A stretch of DNA of 64,000 bases from NCBI RefSeq assembly GCF_900188005.1, contig NZ_FZNR01000019.1, positions 62,001-126,000 of the forward strand. Reading direction: 5' to 3'. Position numbers and translations under genes: made by a program. Shown here in pieces: positions 16,755-24,839 of the stretch. Within the stretch, counting starts at the first letter, position 1; each line of letters starts with the position of its first letter. Origin of the DNA: Actinoplanes regularis (lineage in GTDB: Bacteria; Actinomycetota; Actinomycetes; Mycobacteriales; Micromonosporaceae). The notes below the pieces were generated by a model. The model saw only the letters and a list, made by a program, of their open reading frames with translations. It was not told where the DNA came from and made no database searches.

Positions 16755-16802
16755 ATGCAACTGTATGGCAAAAGCGTAGCGCTTTTACGATGCAACTGCA
16801 AT
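16755..16802. promoter_or_regulatory. Complex dyad/direct repeat, candidate TetR operator
   Basis: ATGCAACTG at 16755-16763 is repeated at 16790-16798 (35-base spacing), with an inverted repeat AAAAGCG (16770-16776) and CGCTTTT (16780-16786) centred between them. It lies just upstream of the membrane-protein/TetR operon and next to the end of the nucleoside hydrolase gene. Function inferred from position and symmetry. Confidence 0.5.
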
Positions 16803-16805
16803 GTT

Positions 16806-17777
16806 TCATCGTGGGCTCGGTCGGCCCGACGCTCCATCGGCATTCCGTACCGCTGTCATGAGCAAGCGCCAGAAGGCGTCGACGTCCAGGTCCACCGCGA
16901 CGTCCGCGTTCGGGCTCCGCGCGGTACGGCGATGGAGATCCACAACGGTCGCGCCGCGGGTGAGGGCCCCGCTCAACTCCACGGCGACCGGGGCCGCCAC
17001 CGTCCGGACGATCGACGGATCGATGACCCGTGCCACCGCGACCGGATCGTGCACCGGCGGATGCTCGAAGCCGAACACCCGGTGGTACGTGCTCGCGAAG
17101 TACGTCATCAGCTCCGCGCAGATGCCGCCCAGCCGGGTGCCCATCGCGTGGAACTCGGCGATGATCTCCGTGGTCGCCAGGGCCCGGTGCGTGACGTTCA
17201 ACCCGATCATCGTGATCGGCAGCCCGGAGCGCAGCACGATGTCGGCCGCCTCCGGGTCGGTGACGATGTTGAACTCGCCGTACGGCGTCGTGTTGCCCCG
17301 CTCGGTCGAGCCACCCATGAAGACGATGCGGCGCACCTGCGACGTGACCTCGGGATGCCCGCGCAGGAGCAGGGCGACGTTGGTCAGCGGCCCGGTGGCG
17401 ATCAGGGTGACCGGCTCGGCGGAGCCGGTGATCAGCCGTCGCGTCAACTCGACCGCGTGCACGCCGGAGACCTCGGGAACCGGCACGTCGAGGTCCGGTC
17501 CGTCGAGCCCGGACAGGCCGTGGATGTCCTCGGCGACGGTGAGGTCGCCGAGCAGTGGCCGGTCGCAGCCGGCCGCGACCGGAACGCCGGTGATGCCGGC
17601 CAGGGCGAGGATCCGCAGGGCGTTGCGCGTCGTCTTCTCGAGGGTCTGGTTGCCGGCGACGGTGGTGACGCCGAGCAGGCGCAGCCGGGGGTCACCCGCG
17701 GCGAGCAGTAGGGCCAGTGCGTCGTCGTGTCCCGGGTCGCAGTCGACGATCACCGGGCGGGCGGTGGGTTCCCTCAC
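16806..17777 (-). CDS. Inosine-uridine-type nucleoside hydrolase
   Basis: 323 aa from GTG 17777. The family signature is at residues 12-19 (DCDPGHDD), whose Asp residues bind the catalytic Ca2+. Also conserved are GVTTVAGN, ATGPLTNVA, FMGGS and the late VHDPVAVA motif with the Ca/substrate-binding Asp. It cleaves ribonucleosides to base and ribose in salvage. Start choice is uncertain because no ribosome binding site is evident. Confidence 0.88.
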   Translation of the reverse strand: MREPTARPVIVDCDPGHDDALALLLAAGDPRLRLLGVTTVAGNQTLEKTTRNALRILALAGITGVPVAAGCDRPLLGDLTVAEDIHGLSGLDGPDLDVPVPEVSGVHAVELTRRLITGSAEPVTLIATGPLTNVALLLRGHPEVTSQVRRIVFMGGSTERGNTTPYGEFNIVTDPEAADIVLRSGLPITMIGLNVTHRALATTEIIAEFHAMGTRLGGICAELMTYFASTYHRVFGFEHPPVHDPVAVARVIDPSIVRTVAAPVAVELSGALTRGATVVDLHRRTARSPNADVAVDLDVDAFWRLLMTAVRNADGASGRPSPR

Positions 17778-17826
17778 CCGGACGACGATAGTTTCCGCGG
17801 CTTGTAAAGTGACCTTCTTGAATCCG

Positions 17827-17840
17827 TGGGAGCGCTCCCG
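17827..17840. promoter_or_regulatory. CebR-like (LacI-family) operator box
   Basis: TGGGAGCGCTCCCG matches the Streptomyces CebR consensus TGGGAGCGCTCCCA at 13 of 14 positions. It lies 126 bases before the start of the secreted RCC1 protein and 50 bases before the divergent nucleoside hydrolase. No lacI-type gene is in the window, so the regulator would act in trans. Confidence 0.6.
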
Positions 17841-17965
17841 TAATCTTCGGGCGACGTCCGGCGCCCCCGGACCGCACCCTCATCGCCCCCTTGGTCGCCG
17901 ATGACCTCTCGGGGAAACGCCGTACCACTTTCCCGGCATTGACGTCGTCCGAGAGGAATCAGCAA

Positions 17966-19129
17966 ATGAAAATGGCCCGATGGTGGCGGTCGGCGGGAAC
18001 CGTTCTCGCCGCCGCCCTGATGTCCGCCGGGATCACCGTGGCCGGCGTCGGACCCGCGTCCGCGAGCGCCGCTCCACCAGCCCCGACCGTGGCAGCGGGC
18101 TACGCGCACACCTGCGCGATCCGTTCCGGCGGGGCGCTGTGGTGCTGGGGTAGCAACGGCCGGGGCCAGGTCGGTGACGGCACCACCACGAACCGGACCA
18201 TCCCCACCCGGGTCGGAGATGCCACCACCTGGACCACCATCGACGCCGGGACCAGCCACACCTGCGCCGTCCGTACGGACGGGACACTGTGGTGCTGGGG
18301 CAGCAACAACCGGGGTCAGCTCGGCGACGGCACCACCACCAACCGCAGCGCTCCGGTCCGGGTCGGAACCGGAACCACCTGGGTCGTCGTCAGCGCCGGC
18401 GACGCGCACACCTGCGCGGTCCGTACCGACGGAACGCTCTGGTGCTGGGGTTTCAACCGCCTGGGGCAGCTGGGTGACGGCGCCGTCGTCTACACCGCCA
18501 CCAGCCCGCTGCAGGTCGGCACGGCGACCAACTGGGCGAGCGTCGCGACCGGCTTCGCGCACACCTGCGCGACCCGCACCGACGGCACCCTGTGGTGCTG
18601 GGGCGACAGCACGGCCGGCCAGCTCGGCCTCGGCATCCTGAGCTACCAGACGACCCCCGCCCGGGTCGGCACCGCGACGACCTGGGCCGCCGTGACGGCC
18701 GGCTACACCTTCACCTGCGCGGTCCGCACCGACGGCACCCTGTGGTGCTGGGGCGACAACGGGTACGGACAGCTCGGTGTCGCCGGCACGTACCAGACCG
18801 CACCGATCCAGGTCGGCAGCACGGCCACCTGGACCGGCGTCAGCGCGGGCTTCGACACCGCCTGCGGGACCCGCTCCGACGGAAGCCTCTGGTGCTGGGG
18901 CAACAACACCGCCGGACAGGTGGGCGACGGCACCACCACCCACCGGTCCACCCCGACCCGGGTCGGCAGCGCCACCACCTGGACGAGCAACGCCGCGACC
19001 GGCTACCACAACTGCGTCCTGCGCACCGACGGCGGCCTGTGGTGCTGGGGCAACAACGCCGCCGGCGAGTTGGGCGACGGCACGACCACCCAGCGGTCCG
19101 CCCCGCAGCAGGTGACCCTGCCGAGCTGA
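17966..19129 (+). CDS. Secreted RCC1-repeat beta-propeller protein
   Basis: 387 aa from ATG 17966, with GAGAGGA at 17951-17957. A signal peptide covers about residues 1-34 (GTVLAAALMSAGITVAGVG, PASASA). The rest is seven RCC1-like repeats of 47-51 residues, each with HTCAVRTDGTLWCWG and GQLGDGTTT segments: enough for one seven-bladed propeller. Each repeat carries two Cys (TC...LWC), suggesting a disulfide per blade, which suits an extracellular protein. No enzyme motif. Probably a binding or scaffold protein; the CebR-like box upstream suggests carbohydrate-linked control. Confidence 0.85.
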   Translation: MKMARWWRSAGTVLAAALMSAGITVAGVGPASASAAPPAPTVAAGYAHTCAIRSGGALWCWGSNGRGQVGDGTTTNRTIPTRVGDATTWTTIDAGTSHTCAVRTDGTLWCWGSNNRGQLGDGTTTNRSAPVRVGTGTTWVVVSAGDAHTCAVRTDGTLWCWGFNRLGQLGDGAVVYTATSPLQVGTATNWASVATGFAHTCATRTDGTLWCWGDSTAGQLGLGILSYQTTPARVGTATTWAAVTAGYTFTCAVRTDGTLWCWGDNGYGQLGVAGTYQTAPIQVGSTATWTGVSAGFDTACGTRSDGSLWCWGNNTAGQVGDGTTTHRSTPTRVGSATTWTSNAATGYHNCVLRTDGGLWCWGNNAAGELGDGTTTQRSAPQQVTLPS

Positions 19130-19139
19130 GGCACGGGAC

Positions 19140-19167
19140 GCGCCCGCCGGCACCGGCCGGCGGGCGC
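19140..19167. terminator. Hairpin terminator between convergent genes
   Basis: A perfect 11-bp stem (19140-19150 with 19157-19167) and a 6-base loop lie between the end of the RCC1 gene (+) and the end of the CadD-like gene (-). Confidence 0.65.
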
Positions 19168-19177
19168 GCCTGGCGGA

Positions 19178-19810
19178 TCACAGGCCGAACGCGCCACCCT
19201 CGACGAGGATCAGCAGGCCGATGCCGATGAGCACGATCGGCAGCAGGATGTGACCCCACCTCGACAACGCCTCGGCGATCACCGGCCGGGTGGCGAAGAA
19301 CCGCCCCGCGGCACACCACACCGCGACCCCGATCAGGAACACCGACACGTAGACGACCATGCCGCCGGCCCCGGCCACGGCGAAGACCGGCACGTACACG
19401 CCGATGTTGTCGCCACCGTTGGCCAGCGTCACCGCCGCGACCTGCAGGATGCCGGGCCCACCGGCCGCGGCGGGTTCCGCGGTGTCGTCCTCACCGTCGC
19501 GGCGGCCGCGCCATACCCGCCAGGCCGCCCGCAGACCCAGGAAGAGCGGAACCAGTCCCAGGTACGGGATGGCCTGATCCGGCAGCAGCCCGGCGCCGAA
19601 CGCCCCGGCGATCGAGGCGACCAGGATCGCCAGAAAGCCCAGATACTGTCCGAGTACGACACGCAGCACGCCGAGTCGGCCCGCGCCGGCGGCCTGACCG
19701 AAGAACAACGCCAGGATCAGGATGTCGTCGATGTTCGTCACCGCGAACATCCCCACGGCCTGACCGACCAACCCCAGATCCACTCCAGCCTCCACCATCC
19801 GAGTCGGCAT
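19178..19810 (-). CDS. CadD-family cadmium/cation transporter
   Basis: 210 aa from ATG 19810 (ATG 19798 is an alternative). Six hydrophobic helices and the family motifs FAVTNIDDILILALFF near the N-terminus and LANGGDNIGVYVPVFA in the second half are typical of CadD/LysE-like cadmium resistance transporters. The acidic loop between (GEDDTAEP) is cytoplasmic-like. It should export or bind Cd2+ or a related cation. It starts three bases after the stop of a frameshifted gene on the same strand. Confidence 0.82.
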   Translation of the reverse strand: MPTRMVEAGVDLGLVGQAVGMFAVTNIDDILILALFFGQAAGAGRLGVLRVVLGQYLGFLAILVASIAGAFGAGLLPDQAIPYLGLVPLFLGLRAAWRVWRGRRDGEDDTAEPAAAGGPGILQVAAVTLANGGDNIGVYVPVFAVAGAGGMVVYVSVFLIGVAVWCAAGRFFATRPVIAEALSRWGHILLPIVLIGIGLLILVEGGAFGL

Positions 19811-19813
19811 ACC

Positions 19814-20081
19814 CTAGTCGGCGCTCGGCGGGCGGACGTCGCGCCCGGTGCTGAGTGCGGGAAACCAGGTGATGTCCACGGGGGTGCCGTCGTCGCTGTT
19901 GGCCATGTCCGCGACTCGCTTCGCCGCACCGCGCGTAGCAGAGCCAGCTGTGGCGGCGGCCGCTGTCGAAGCCCAGAAACTCGAAGCCGTGAATCGTGCC
20001 GGGCGGGGCCGCCGTGGTCCAGTCCTTTCCGGCGGTGCTCCAGCGGAAGCCGGCCAGTACGCAGGTCTCGGTGCCCGTCAC
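19814..20081 (-). pseudogene. Frameshifted small gene upstream of the CadD-like gene
   Basis: Two adjoining minus-strand segments have strong GC3 coding bias but lie in different frames. The first runs from about GTG 20081 to about 19930 (VTGTETCVLAGFRWSTAGKD ... FLGFDSGRRHSWLCYA). The second runs from about 19928 to the TAG at 19814-19816 (AKRVADMANSDDGTP ... WFPALSTGRDVRPPSAD). Removing one base near 19930 would join them into a roughly 89-residue protein ending three bases before the next ATG. Either a real frameshift mutation or a sequence error. I do not recognise the family. Confidence 0.5.
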
Positions 20082-20138
20082 CTGATCATCGTCGGTCGGG
20101 TCGGCGCCGCGAGGTGTCCGGGGGCTAGCCTGCCCTCT

Positions 20139-20747
20139 ATGGCGAACGCTGAGCTGGAGGAGCTGATCGTCGCAGACGCCGAGGCGCTGCGCGCGTGGTT
20201 GCTGGATCACCACACCACCTCGGCCGGGGTGTGGCTCGCCCTGACCAGGAAGGGTGGCACCGTCACCACACTGACCTGGCAGCAGGCGGTCGACGAAGCC
20301 TTGTGTGCCGGTTGGATCGACGGACAGGCCCGCAAGGGCGATGCGGAGACGTCGTGGATCCGGTTCACCCCGCGCCGGTCTCGCAGTTCCTGGTCGCGGC
20401 GCAATGTCGAACATGTCGCCAGGCTGGAGGAGCAGGGGCGGATGCTGCCCGCGGGCCGCGCCGCCGTGGAGGCCGCGAAGGCGGACGGGCGGTGGGCAGC
20501 CGCCTACGCGCCGCCCTCGGAAGCCGAGGTGCCCGACGATCTCAAGGCCGCGATCGCCGCCGAACCGGCCGCCCAGGCCATGTTCGCCGTCCTCACCAAG
20601 AGCAACCGCTTCGCGTTGATCTACCGCGTCAACGCCGTCAAACGGGCCGAGACCCGCGAGCGGAAGATCGGCGAGTTCGTCGCGATGCTGGCCCGCCACG
20701 AGACGATCCACCCCCAGAAGGCCAGACCGCAGCCCAGCCCCCAGTGA
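20139..20747 (+). CDS. YdeI/OmpD-associated-family protein
   Basis: 202 aa from ATG 20139. Motifs fit the YdeI family: LRAWLLDHHTTSAGVWLALTRK, TWQQAVDEALCAGWIDGQ, SWIRFTPRRSRSSWSRRNVE and a C-terminal helical domain with VPDDLKAAIAAEPAAQAMF and RRxE-like ends. These are small cytoplasmic proteins linked to resistance to antimicrobial peptides in enterics; the biochemical role is not established. It converges with the LAL regulator, ending five bases before it. Confidence 0.8.
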   Translation: MANAELEELIVADAEALRAWLLDHHTTSAGVWLALTRKGGTVTTLTWQQAVDEALCAGWIDGQARKGDAETSWIRFTPRRSRSSWSRRNVEHVARLEEQGRMLPAGRAAVEAAKADGRWAAAYAPPSEAEVPDDLKAAIAAEPAAQAMFAVLTKSNRFALIYRVNAVKRAETRERKIGEFVAMLARHETIHPQKARPQPSPQ

Positions 20748-20752
20748 GCCGG

Positions 20753-23458
20753 TCAGCGGCGTGCGACCAGGTCGCGTACCTCGGTCCGGGAGGAGACGCC
20801 CAGTTTGCGCAGGATGTTCGAGACGTGGACGGCGGCCGTCTTCGGGGAGATGTAGAGGCGCCGGGCCAGCTCCGTGTTGGTCAGCCCGTCACTGATCAGC
20901 ACCGCCACCTCCCGCTCCCGGGGCGTCAGGGCGGCCGGGCCGCTGATCGCGGGCGCCGCGTCGACGGGCGTGATCCCCAGCCGGGCGCGGACCTGGTCGA
21001 GTTCGGTGACCCGCCAGCCACCCCAGCCGGCGAGCAGGGTCGCGGCCGCCGCCAGTTGCTCGGTGGCCTCTACCCGCCGGTCGGCCGCGAGCAGGCAGCG
21101 GGCGGCGTGCACGCGTACGGTGCCGCGGGTCTCCGGGCCGAGGATGTGGGCGTCGGTGATGGACAGGTAGCCGGCCAGCGCCTCGGCGTGCCGGCCGTGC
21201 GCCTCCGCGAGCTGGGCGTCGATGAGGGTCCGGTGGGCGTCCCAGACGTTGGCGTCGAGCAGTTCGGCGCCCATCAGGTCGAGCCGGTCCGCCGGCAGGC
21301 CGAGCTCGATCGCGGCGGAGATCAGGTCGTGGGCGTGCTCACCGCTGCGCCACGTCTGTTCCCGTACGACCGCGATGACGTCGTCCAGGGCCGCTTCGGC
21401 GCGCGGGAGGTCGCCGAGGCGGCAGGCGAGGTGGAACGTCAGGCCGGGGATCGTGATGGGCAGGTTGCTCGGTAGCGGTGTCAGGTCGGTGATGAGCTGC
21501 TCGACCCGGCCCAGCTCGCCCGCCTCCAGGTAGAGGCCGGCGAGGAAGACGCCGTGGTAGTCGGCCCAGCGGCCGCTGCGCTGATAGCCGCGGTTCTGCT
21601 CGCGGCCCTCCTCCAGCGCCGCGATCGCGGCGTGCAGGTCACCGGCCCGCTGGGCGAGCCGGGCCCGGCCCTGGAAGTACGTACCGACGGCGAGCGACTC
21701 GAAGCCGGCCCGCTCCGCGTCGACCCGCATCCGTTCCAGGATCTCGGCGTGCTCGACCGGGGAGGTGGGCGGCTCGCCGTGGACGAGGACGTTGAGGGCG
21801 CGGGCGGCCAGCACCCACTCGCCCGCGTTCTCCGCCTCGTCGACCAGGCTGGAGAGGATCTTGCGGCCCTCGGCCGCGGTCCGCGGGCGCTCGGCGAGCG
21901 TCGAGCCCTTCTCGACCAGGGCGGCCAGGCGGACGGCCGGCAGGTCGAACTCGTCGGCCAGCGCCAGGGCGTGATCGGACCAGAGCAGCGCGGCGTCGAG
22001 CTCATCGCGCAGGTAGGACGACTGCGCGATCGCGGTCATCGCCCGGGCCTGATCGGCGCCGGGCGGGAGCTGAGCGATCAGGGTCTCGATGTCCTGGGTC
22101 AGGGCGCGCATCTCGCCGGTGTCACGGGACTCCCACGCGATGCGGACCAGCAGGTACAGCGATTCGGCCCGATCGGTCGTGGTGCCGGCGAGGTCCCGCC
22201 AGCGCCGGCCGTGCCGCAGCGCGTCGTCGAGCAGCCCGGCCAGCCAGGCCGCCCGGGCGGCGCAGGAGAGCAGACCGGGGTCGTCGGGGACCTCGTCGAG
22301 CCCCATCTCCGCCAGTTGCAGCGCCTGGTAGGCGGAGCCGATGGAGAGGTAGAGGGCGGCGCCGTGGCGGGCGGCGGCGATCATGTCGTCGTAGCGGCCG
22401 GCGCCGCAGGCGTGATGCGCCACCATGGCCGGGTCGGAGGCGCCACTGTTCAGCAGCACGTCGAGCGCCGCCTCGTGCAGCCGCCGGCGCTGCCGGCCGA
22501 GCAGCCGGCCGCCGATCGCCTCCCGGACCAGCGCGTGCCGGAACGCGAACTCGTCCTCACCGGACTCGACCAGGACGCCGCGGGTGACCAGGTCGCGCAG
22601 CACCGTGATCAGCTCGTCCTCGCCGGTGCCGGTCACGTTGGCGAGCAGGTCGAACGGGATCCGGTGGCCGAGCACGGTGGCCGCCTCGACGATCCGGTGG
22701 CTGACCGGATCCAGATCGTCGACCTGGCGGCGCAGCACGTCGGCGAGGCTCCAGGGCAGGGGCTGCTCGACGAGCGCTTCCACGTCGTACCCGGGAAGGG
22801 CACGTAGTAGTTCTTCCAGAAAGAACGGATTTCCGCCGGTACGAAGGTGGAGCGCCGTCGCGGCGCGCAGCGGCGCCGGGGCGCCGGTCGCGGCCGTCAG
22901 CAGCGCCGCGGTCTGCACGGGGGTCAGCCGATTGAGCCGCACGTGGGTGACGGTGTGCCGGCGCTCCAGCCGGGCCAGCAGCCCGGCCACCGGCTGCCGG
23001 CGGGTCACCTCGTCCGGCCGGTACGTCCCGAGCAGCAGCCGCGGCCCGTGCTGGTCGGCGATCCGCTCGAAGAGCGCGGCGCTCTCCGAGTCTGCCCAGT
23101 GCAGGTCCTCGAAGAGGATGACCGCGGGGGCGTCGCCGATCAGCTCGGCCAGCACGGCCAGGCCGGTGTGCAGCCGCTCGACCGGGCTGCGCCGGGGGTC
23201 GGCGAGGGCGGCCAACTGCTCCTCGTCGACCTCCGGGCGGCCGTCGAGCGCGTCCAGGAGAACCTCGTACGGCCGGGACAGCGAGCCGGGCTCCGCCTGA
23301 CCGATCAGGACCACGGTCTCCGGCGGCACGGTCGCCAGCAGCTCCTGCACCAGCCGGGTCTTCCCGATGCCCGGTTCGCCGGCGATGATCGCGACGGCCG
23401 GCTCACGCGCCGAGGCGAGCCGTGCCAACCGGCGCAGCTCGCTCTCCCGCCCGATCAT
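20753..23458 (-). CDS. LAL-type LuxR-family regulator with AAA ATPase domain
   Basis: 901 aa from ATG 23458; the stop of the preceding small gene overlaps this ATG as TGATG, which decides the start (GTG 23491 is an alternative). Walker A is GEPGIGKT at 27-34 and Walker B VILFEDLHWAD at about 113-123. A long helical TPR-like middle follows, then a C-terminal LuxR helix-turn-helix (LTPREREVAVLISDGLTNTE, LYISPKTAAVHVSNILRKLG). Such MalT-like activators bind ATP and an inducer to switch on a pathway. No obvious target sits beside it; the neighbours differ in strand and function. Confidence 0.88.
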   Translation of the reverse strand: MIGRESELRRLARLASAREPAVAIIAGEPGIGKTRLVQELLATVPPETVVLIGQAEPGSLSRPYEVLLDALDGRPEVDEEQLAALADPRRSPVERLHTGLAVLAELIGDAPAVILFEDLHWADSESAALFERIADQHGPRLLLGTYRPDEVTRRQPVAGLLARLERRHTVTHVRLNRLTPVQTAALLTAATGAPAPLRAATALHLRTGGNPFFLEELLRALPGYDVEALVEQPLPWSLADVLRRQVDDLDPVSHRIVEAATVLGHRIPFDLLANVTGTGEDELITVLRDLVTRGVLVESGEDEFAFRHALVREAIGGRLLGRQRRRLHEAALDVLLNSGASDPAMVAHHACGAGRYDDMIAAARHGAALYLSIGSAYQALQLAEMGLDEVPDDPGLLSCAARAAWLAGLLDDALRHGRRWRDLAGTTTDRAESLYLLVRIAWESRDTGEMRALTQDIETLIAQLPPGADQARAMTAIAQSSYLRDELDAALLWSDHALALADEFDLPAVRLAALVEKGSTLAERPRTAAEGRKILSSLVDEAENAGEWVLAARALNVLVHGEPPTSPVEHAEILERMRVDAERAGFESLAVGTYFQGRARLAQRAGDLHAAIAALEEGREQNRGYQRSGRWADYHGVFLAGLYLEAGELGRVEQLITDLTPLPSNLPITIPGLTFHLACRLGDLPRAEAALDDVIAVVREQTWRSGEHAHDLISAAIELGLPADRLDLMGAELLDANVWDAHRTLIDAQLAEAHGRHAEALAGYLSITDAHILGPETRGTVRVHAARCLLAADRRVEATEQLAAAATLLAGWGGWRVTELDQVRARLGITPVDAAPAISGPAALTPREREVAVLISDGLTNTELARRLYISPKTAAVHVSNILRKLGVSSRTEVRDLVARR

Positions 23459-23652
23459 CACCGGGCTGGCACCGCCACGGAGGGTTCGCACGACGCCAGG
23501 GTACCGGTGGGGTGTCCGCGTACGGCGGTGGCCTTCTTCGATCGGCGCAGCCGCAGGACGCTTGCCAGCAGGCGCTCGCGGTCGGCCTCGGCGATCAGCT
23601 CGCGCCGGCGGTCGTTCGCGAGGGTCAGCATCAGTTCCGGGTGCATCATCAT
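23458..23652 (-). CDS. Small protein leading into the LAL regulator
   Basis: 64 aa from ATG 23652, preceded by AAGGAGA. The first half is a charged helix (LMLTLANDRRRELIAEADRE) followed by a basic stretch (RLRRSKKATAVRG). Similar short MHPELMLTLANDRRREL-type proteins are frequent in actinomycetes, with no assigned role. Its TGA overlaps the regulator ATG by one base, so it may be a coupled leader gene rather than a regulator itself. Confidence 0.6.
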   Translation of the reverse strand: MMMHPELMLTLANDRRRELIAEADRERLLASVLRLRRSKKATAVRGHPTGTLASCEPSVAVPAR

Positions 23653-23772
23653 GGCTTGTCTCCTTGTTCGCCGTCGATGGATGAATCATCGATCGGCGGG
23701 GGAGCGGCCACATCGGAAGCGTTTACCTATCTTCGCTGGTCAGCATGGTTTAGAGGCGGTGCTCAGGGCGTC

Positions 23773-23784
23773 TAGGTATACCTA
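23773..23784. promoter_or_regulatory. 12-bp palindrome TAGGTATACCTA
   Basis: A perfect palindrome in the gap between the divergent small-gene/LAL operon and the next plus-strand gene; a related TTTACCTA lies at about 23724-23731. The symmetry suggests a protein site, but no regulator can be assigned. Confidence 0.35.
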
Positions 23785-23834
23785 TCCACGCCGGCTGTCG
23801 ATTACTTCCGGGGGCGTTCGTAGTCCTAATGAGA

Positions 23835-23853
23835 GACCGGCGCAGGGCCGGTC
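23835..23853 (+). other. Hairpin in the leader of the DUF6069-like gene
   Basis: GACCGGC (23835-23841) pairs with GCCGGTC (23847-23853) over a GCAGG loop, about 24 bases before the start codon and just before the GGAGGA ribosome binding site. It could stabilise the mRNA or influence initiation. Confidence 0.35.
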
Positions 23854-23876
23854 CGTGCCGCACCGGAGGATTTGCG

Positions 23877-24290
23877 ATGACCGCCGTACGTACCGATGCC
23901 CCGACCGCCGCCTTCCCGATCCGCCGGATGCTCCTCGCCGGTCTCGCCGCCATCGCCGTGGCCGGCGCGGCCACCTCCGCCGCCGCGGCCGGTGGTCGCG
24001 CGGCGGGGATCAGCCTCGACGTTTCGGGTGAGTCCATCCCGGTGGCCGGGTTCGCGATGCTGACCGCGGTGTTTTCGCTGGTCGGCCTGGTGATCGCCGC
24101 GGTTCTGGCCCGTTTCGCCCGGCATCCGCGCCGGGTCTTCGTGCGAATCACCGTGGCGCTGACCGTGCTGTCGCTGGTGCCGGACCTCATCGCGGACGCC
24201 GCACCGGCCACCAAGGTGCTGCTGATGGCGACGCACCTGATCGCCGCGGCGATCGTCATCCCCGTCGTCGCGCGCCGGCTGTCCGCCTGA
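23877..24290 (+). CDS. DUF6069-like small membrane protein
   Basis: 137 aa from ATG 23877 with GGAGGA at 23865-23870. Four hydrophobic helices (LLAGLAAIAVAGAATSAAAA, FAMLTAVFSLVGLVIAAVLA, ITVALTVLSLVPDLI, KVLLMATHLIAAAIVIPVVA) separated by short charged loops, one of them RFARHPRRVF. This is the layout of the actinobacterial DUF6069 family. Function unknown. Confidence 0.75.
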   Translation: MTAVRTDAPTAAFPIRRMLLAGLAAIAVAGAATSAAAAGGRAAGISLDVSGESIPVAGFAMLTAVFSLVGLVIAAVLARFARHPRRVFVRITVALTVLSLVPDLIADAAPATKVLLMATHLIAAAIVIPVVARRLSA

Positions 24291-24424
24291 TCCGCCGGCC
24301 GGTGCTCCCGGTGCGGAAAGGTACCCGGGCCAGGGTCGACCGGCCCTACTGCGGAACCCGGGTGCGGATCATGGTGGAGGCACGCCCGTCGGACAGCACG
24401 GACGATGACATCGAGGAGGCGACC

Positions 24425-24751
24425 GTGACCGTCATTGATCTGGTCCTCGAGCCGCAGGTGCGCGCCTACGGCGAGGTCACGCCGGAGGCCGAGGATTACG
24501 CCCGCGAGAAGGTGATGGTGGCGCTGCGGCATGCGCCGGCCCCGGTGCTGCGTGTCCGGCTGACGATGGATGGCGCGGCTTACGGCGACCGTATCGACGC
24601 GCATGTCGATCTCAGCGGGTTCGGCGTCCACGTGCACGCCGTCGGGGAGACGATGCAGGAGGCGACCGACCGGCTGCAGGAGCGGCTGCGCTCGCGTCTG
24701 CATCACCTGACCCGCCGTCCCGCGCAGGGAGCCCGGCGCCGGGTCGCGTGA
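24425..24751 (+). CDS. HPF/RaiA-like ribosome-associated protein
   Basis: 108 aa from GTG 24425, chosen for GAGGAGG five bases upstream; ATG 24371 and GTG 24302 would give longer forms without a ribosome binding site. The beta-alpha-beta-beta-beta-alpha pattern is that of the sigma-54 modulation/S30EA domain: EVRAYGEVTPEA-like strand 1, EDYAREKVMVALRHAP helix, VLRVRLTMD and DAHVDLSGFGVHVHAVG strands, and a final helix TDRLQERLRSRL. The family binds the ribosome and promotes hibernation. The long C-terminal dimerisation domain is absent, so it is the short type. Confidence 0.72.
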   Translation: MTVIDLVLEPQVRAYGEVTPEAEDYAREKVMVALRHAPAPVLRVRLTMDGAAYGDRIDAHVDLSGFGVHVHAVGETMQEATDRLQERLRSRLHHLTRRPAQGARRRVA

Positions 24752-24839
24752 CTCCGGGCCGGCGGAGGCGACGAGGGGGTCCGGGGCGAGGACTCGCACC
24801 GGCCCCCCGGCAATTGATGATTGGCGATATGGTGGCGCG

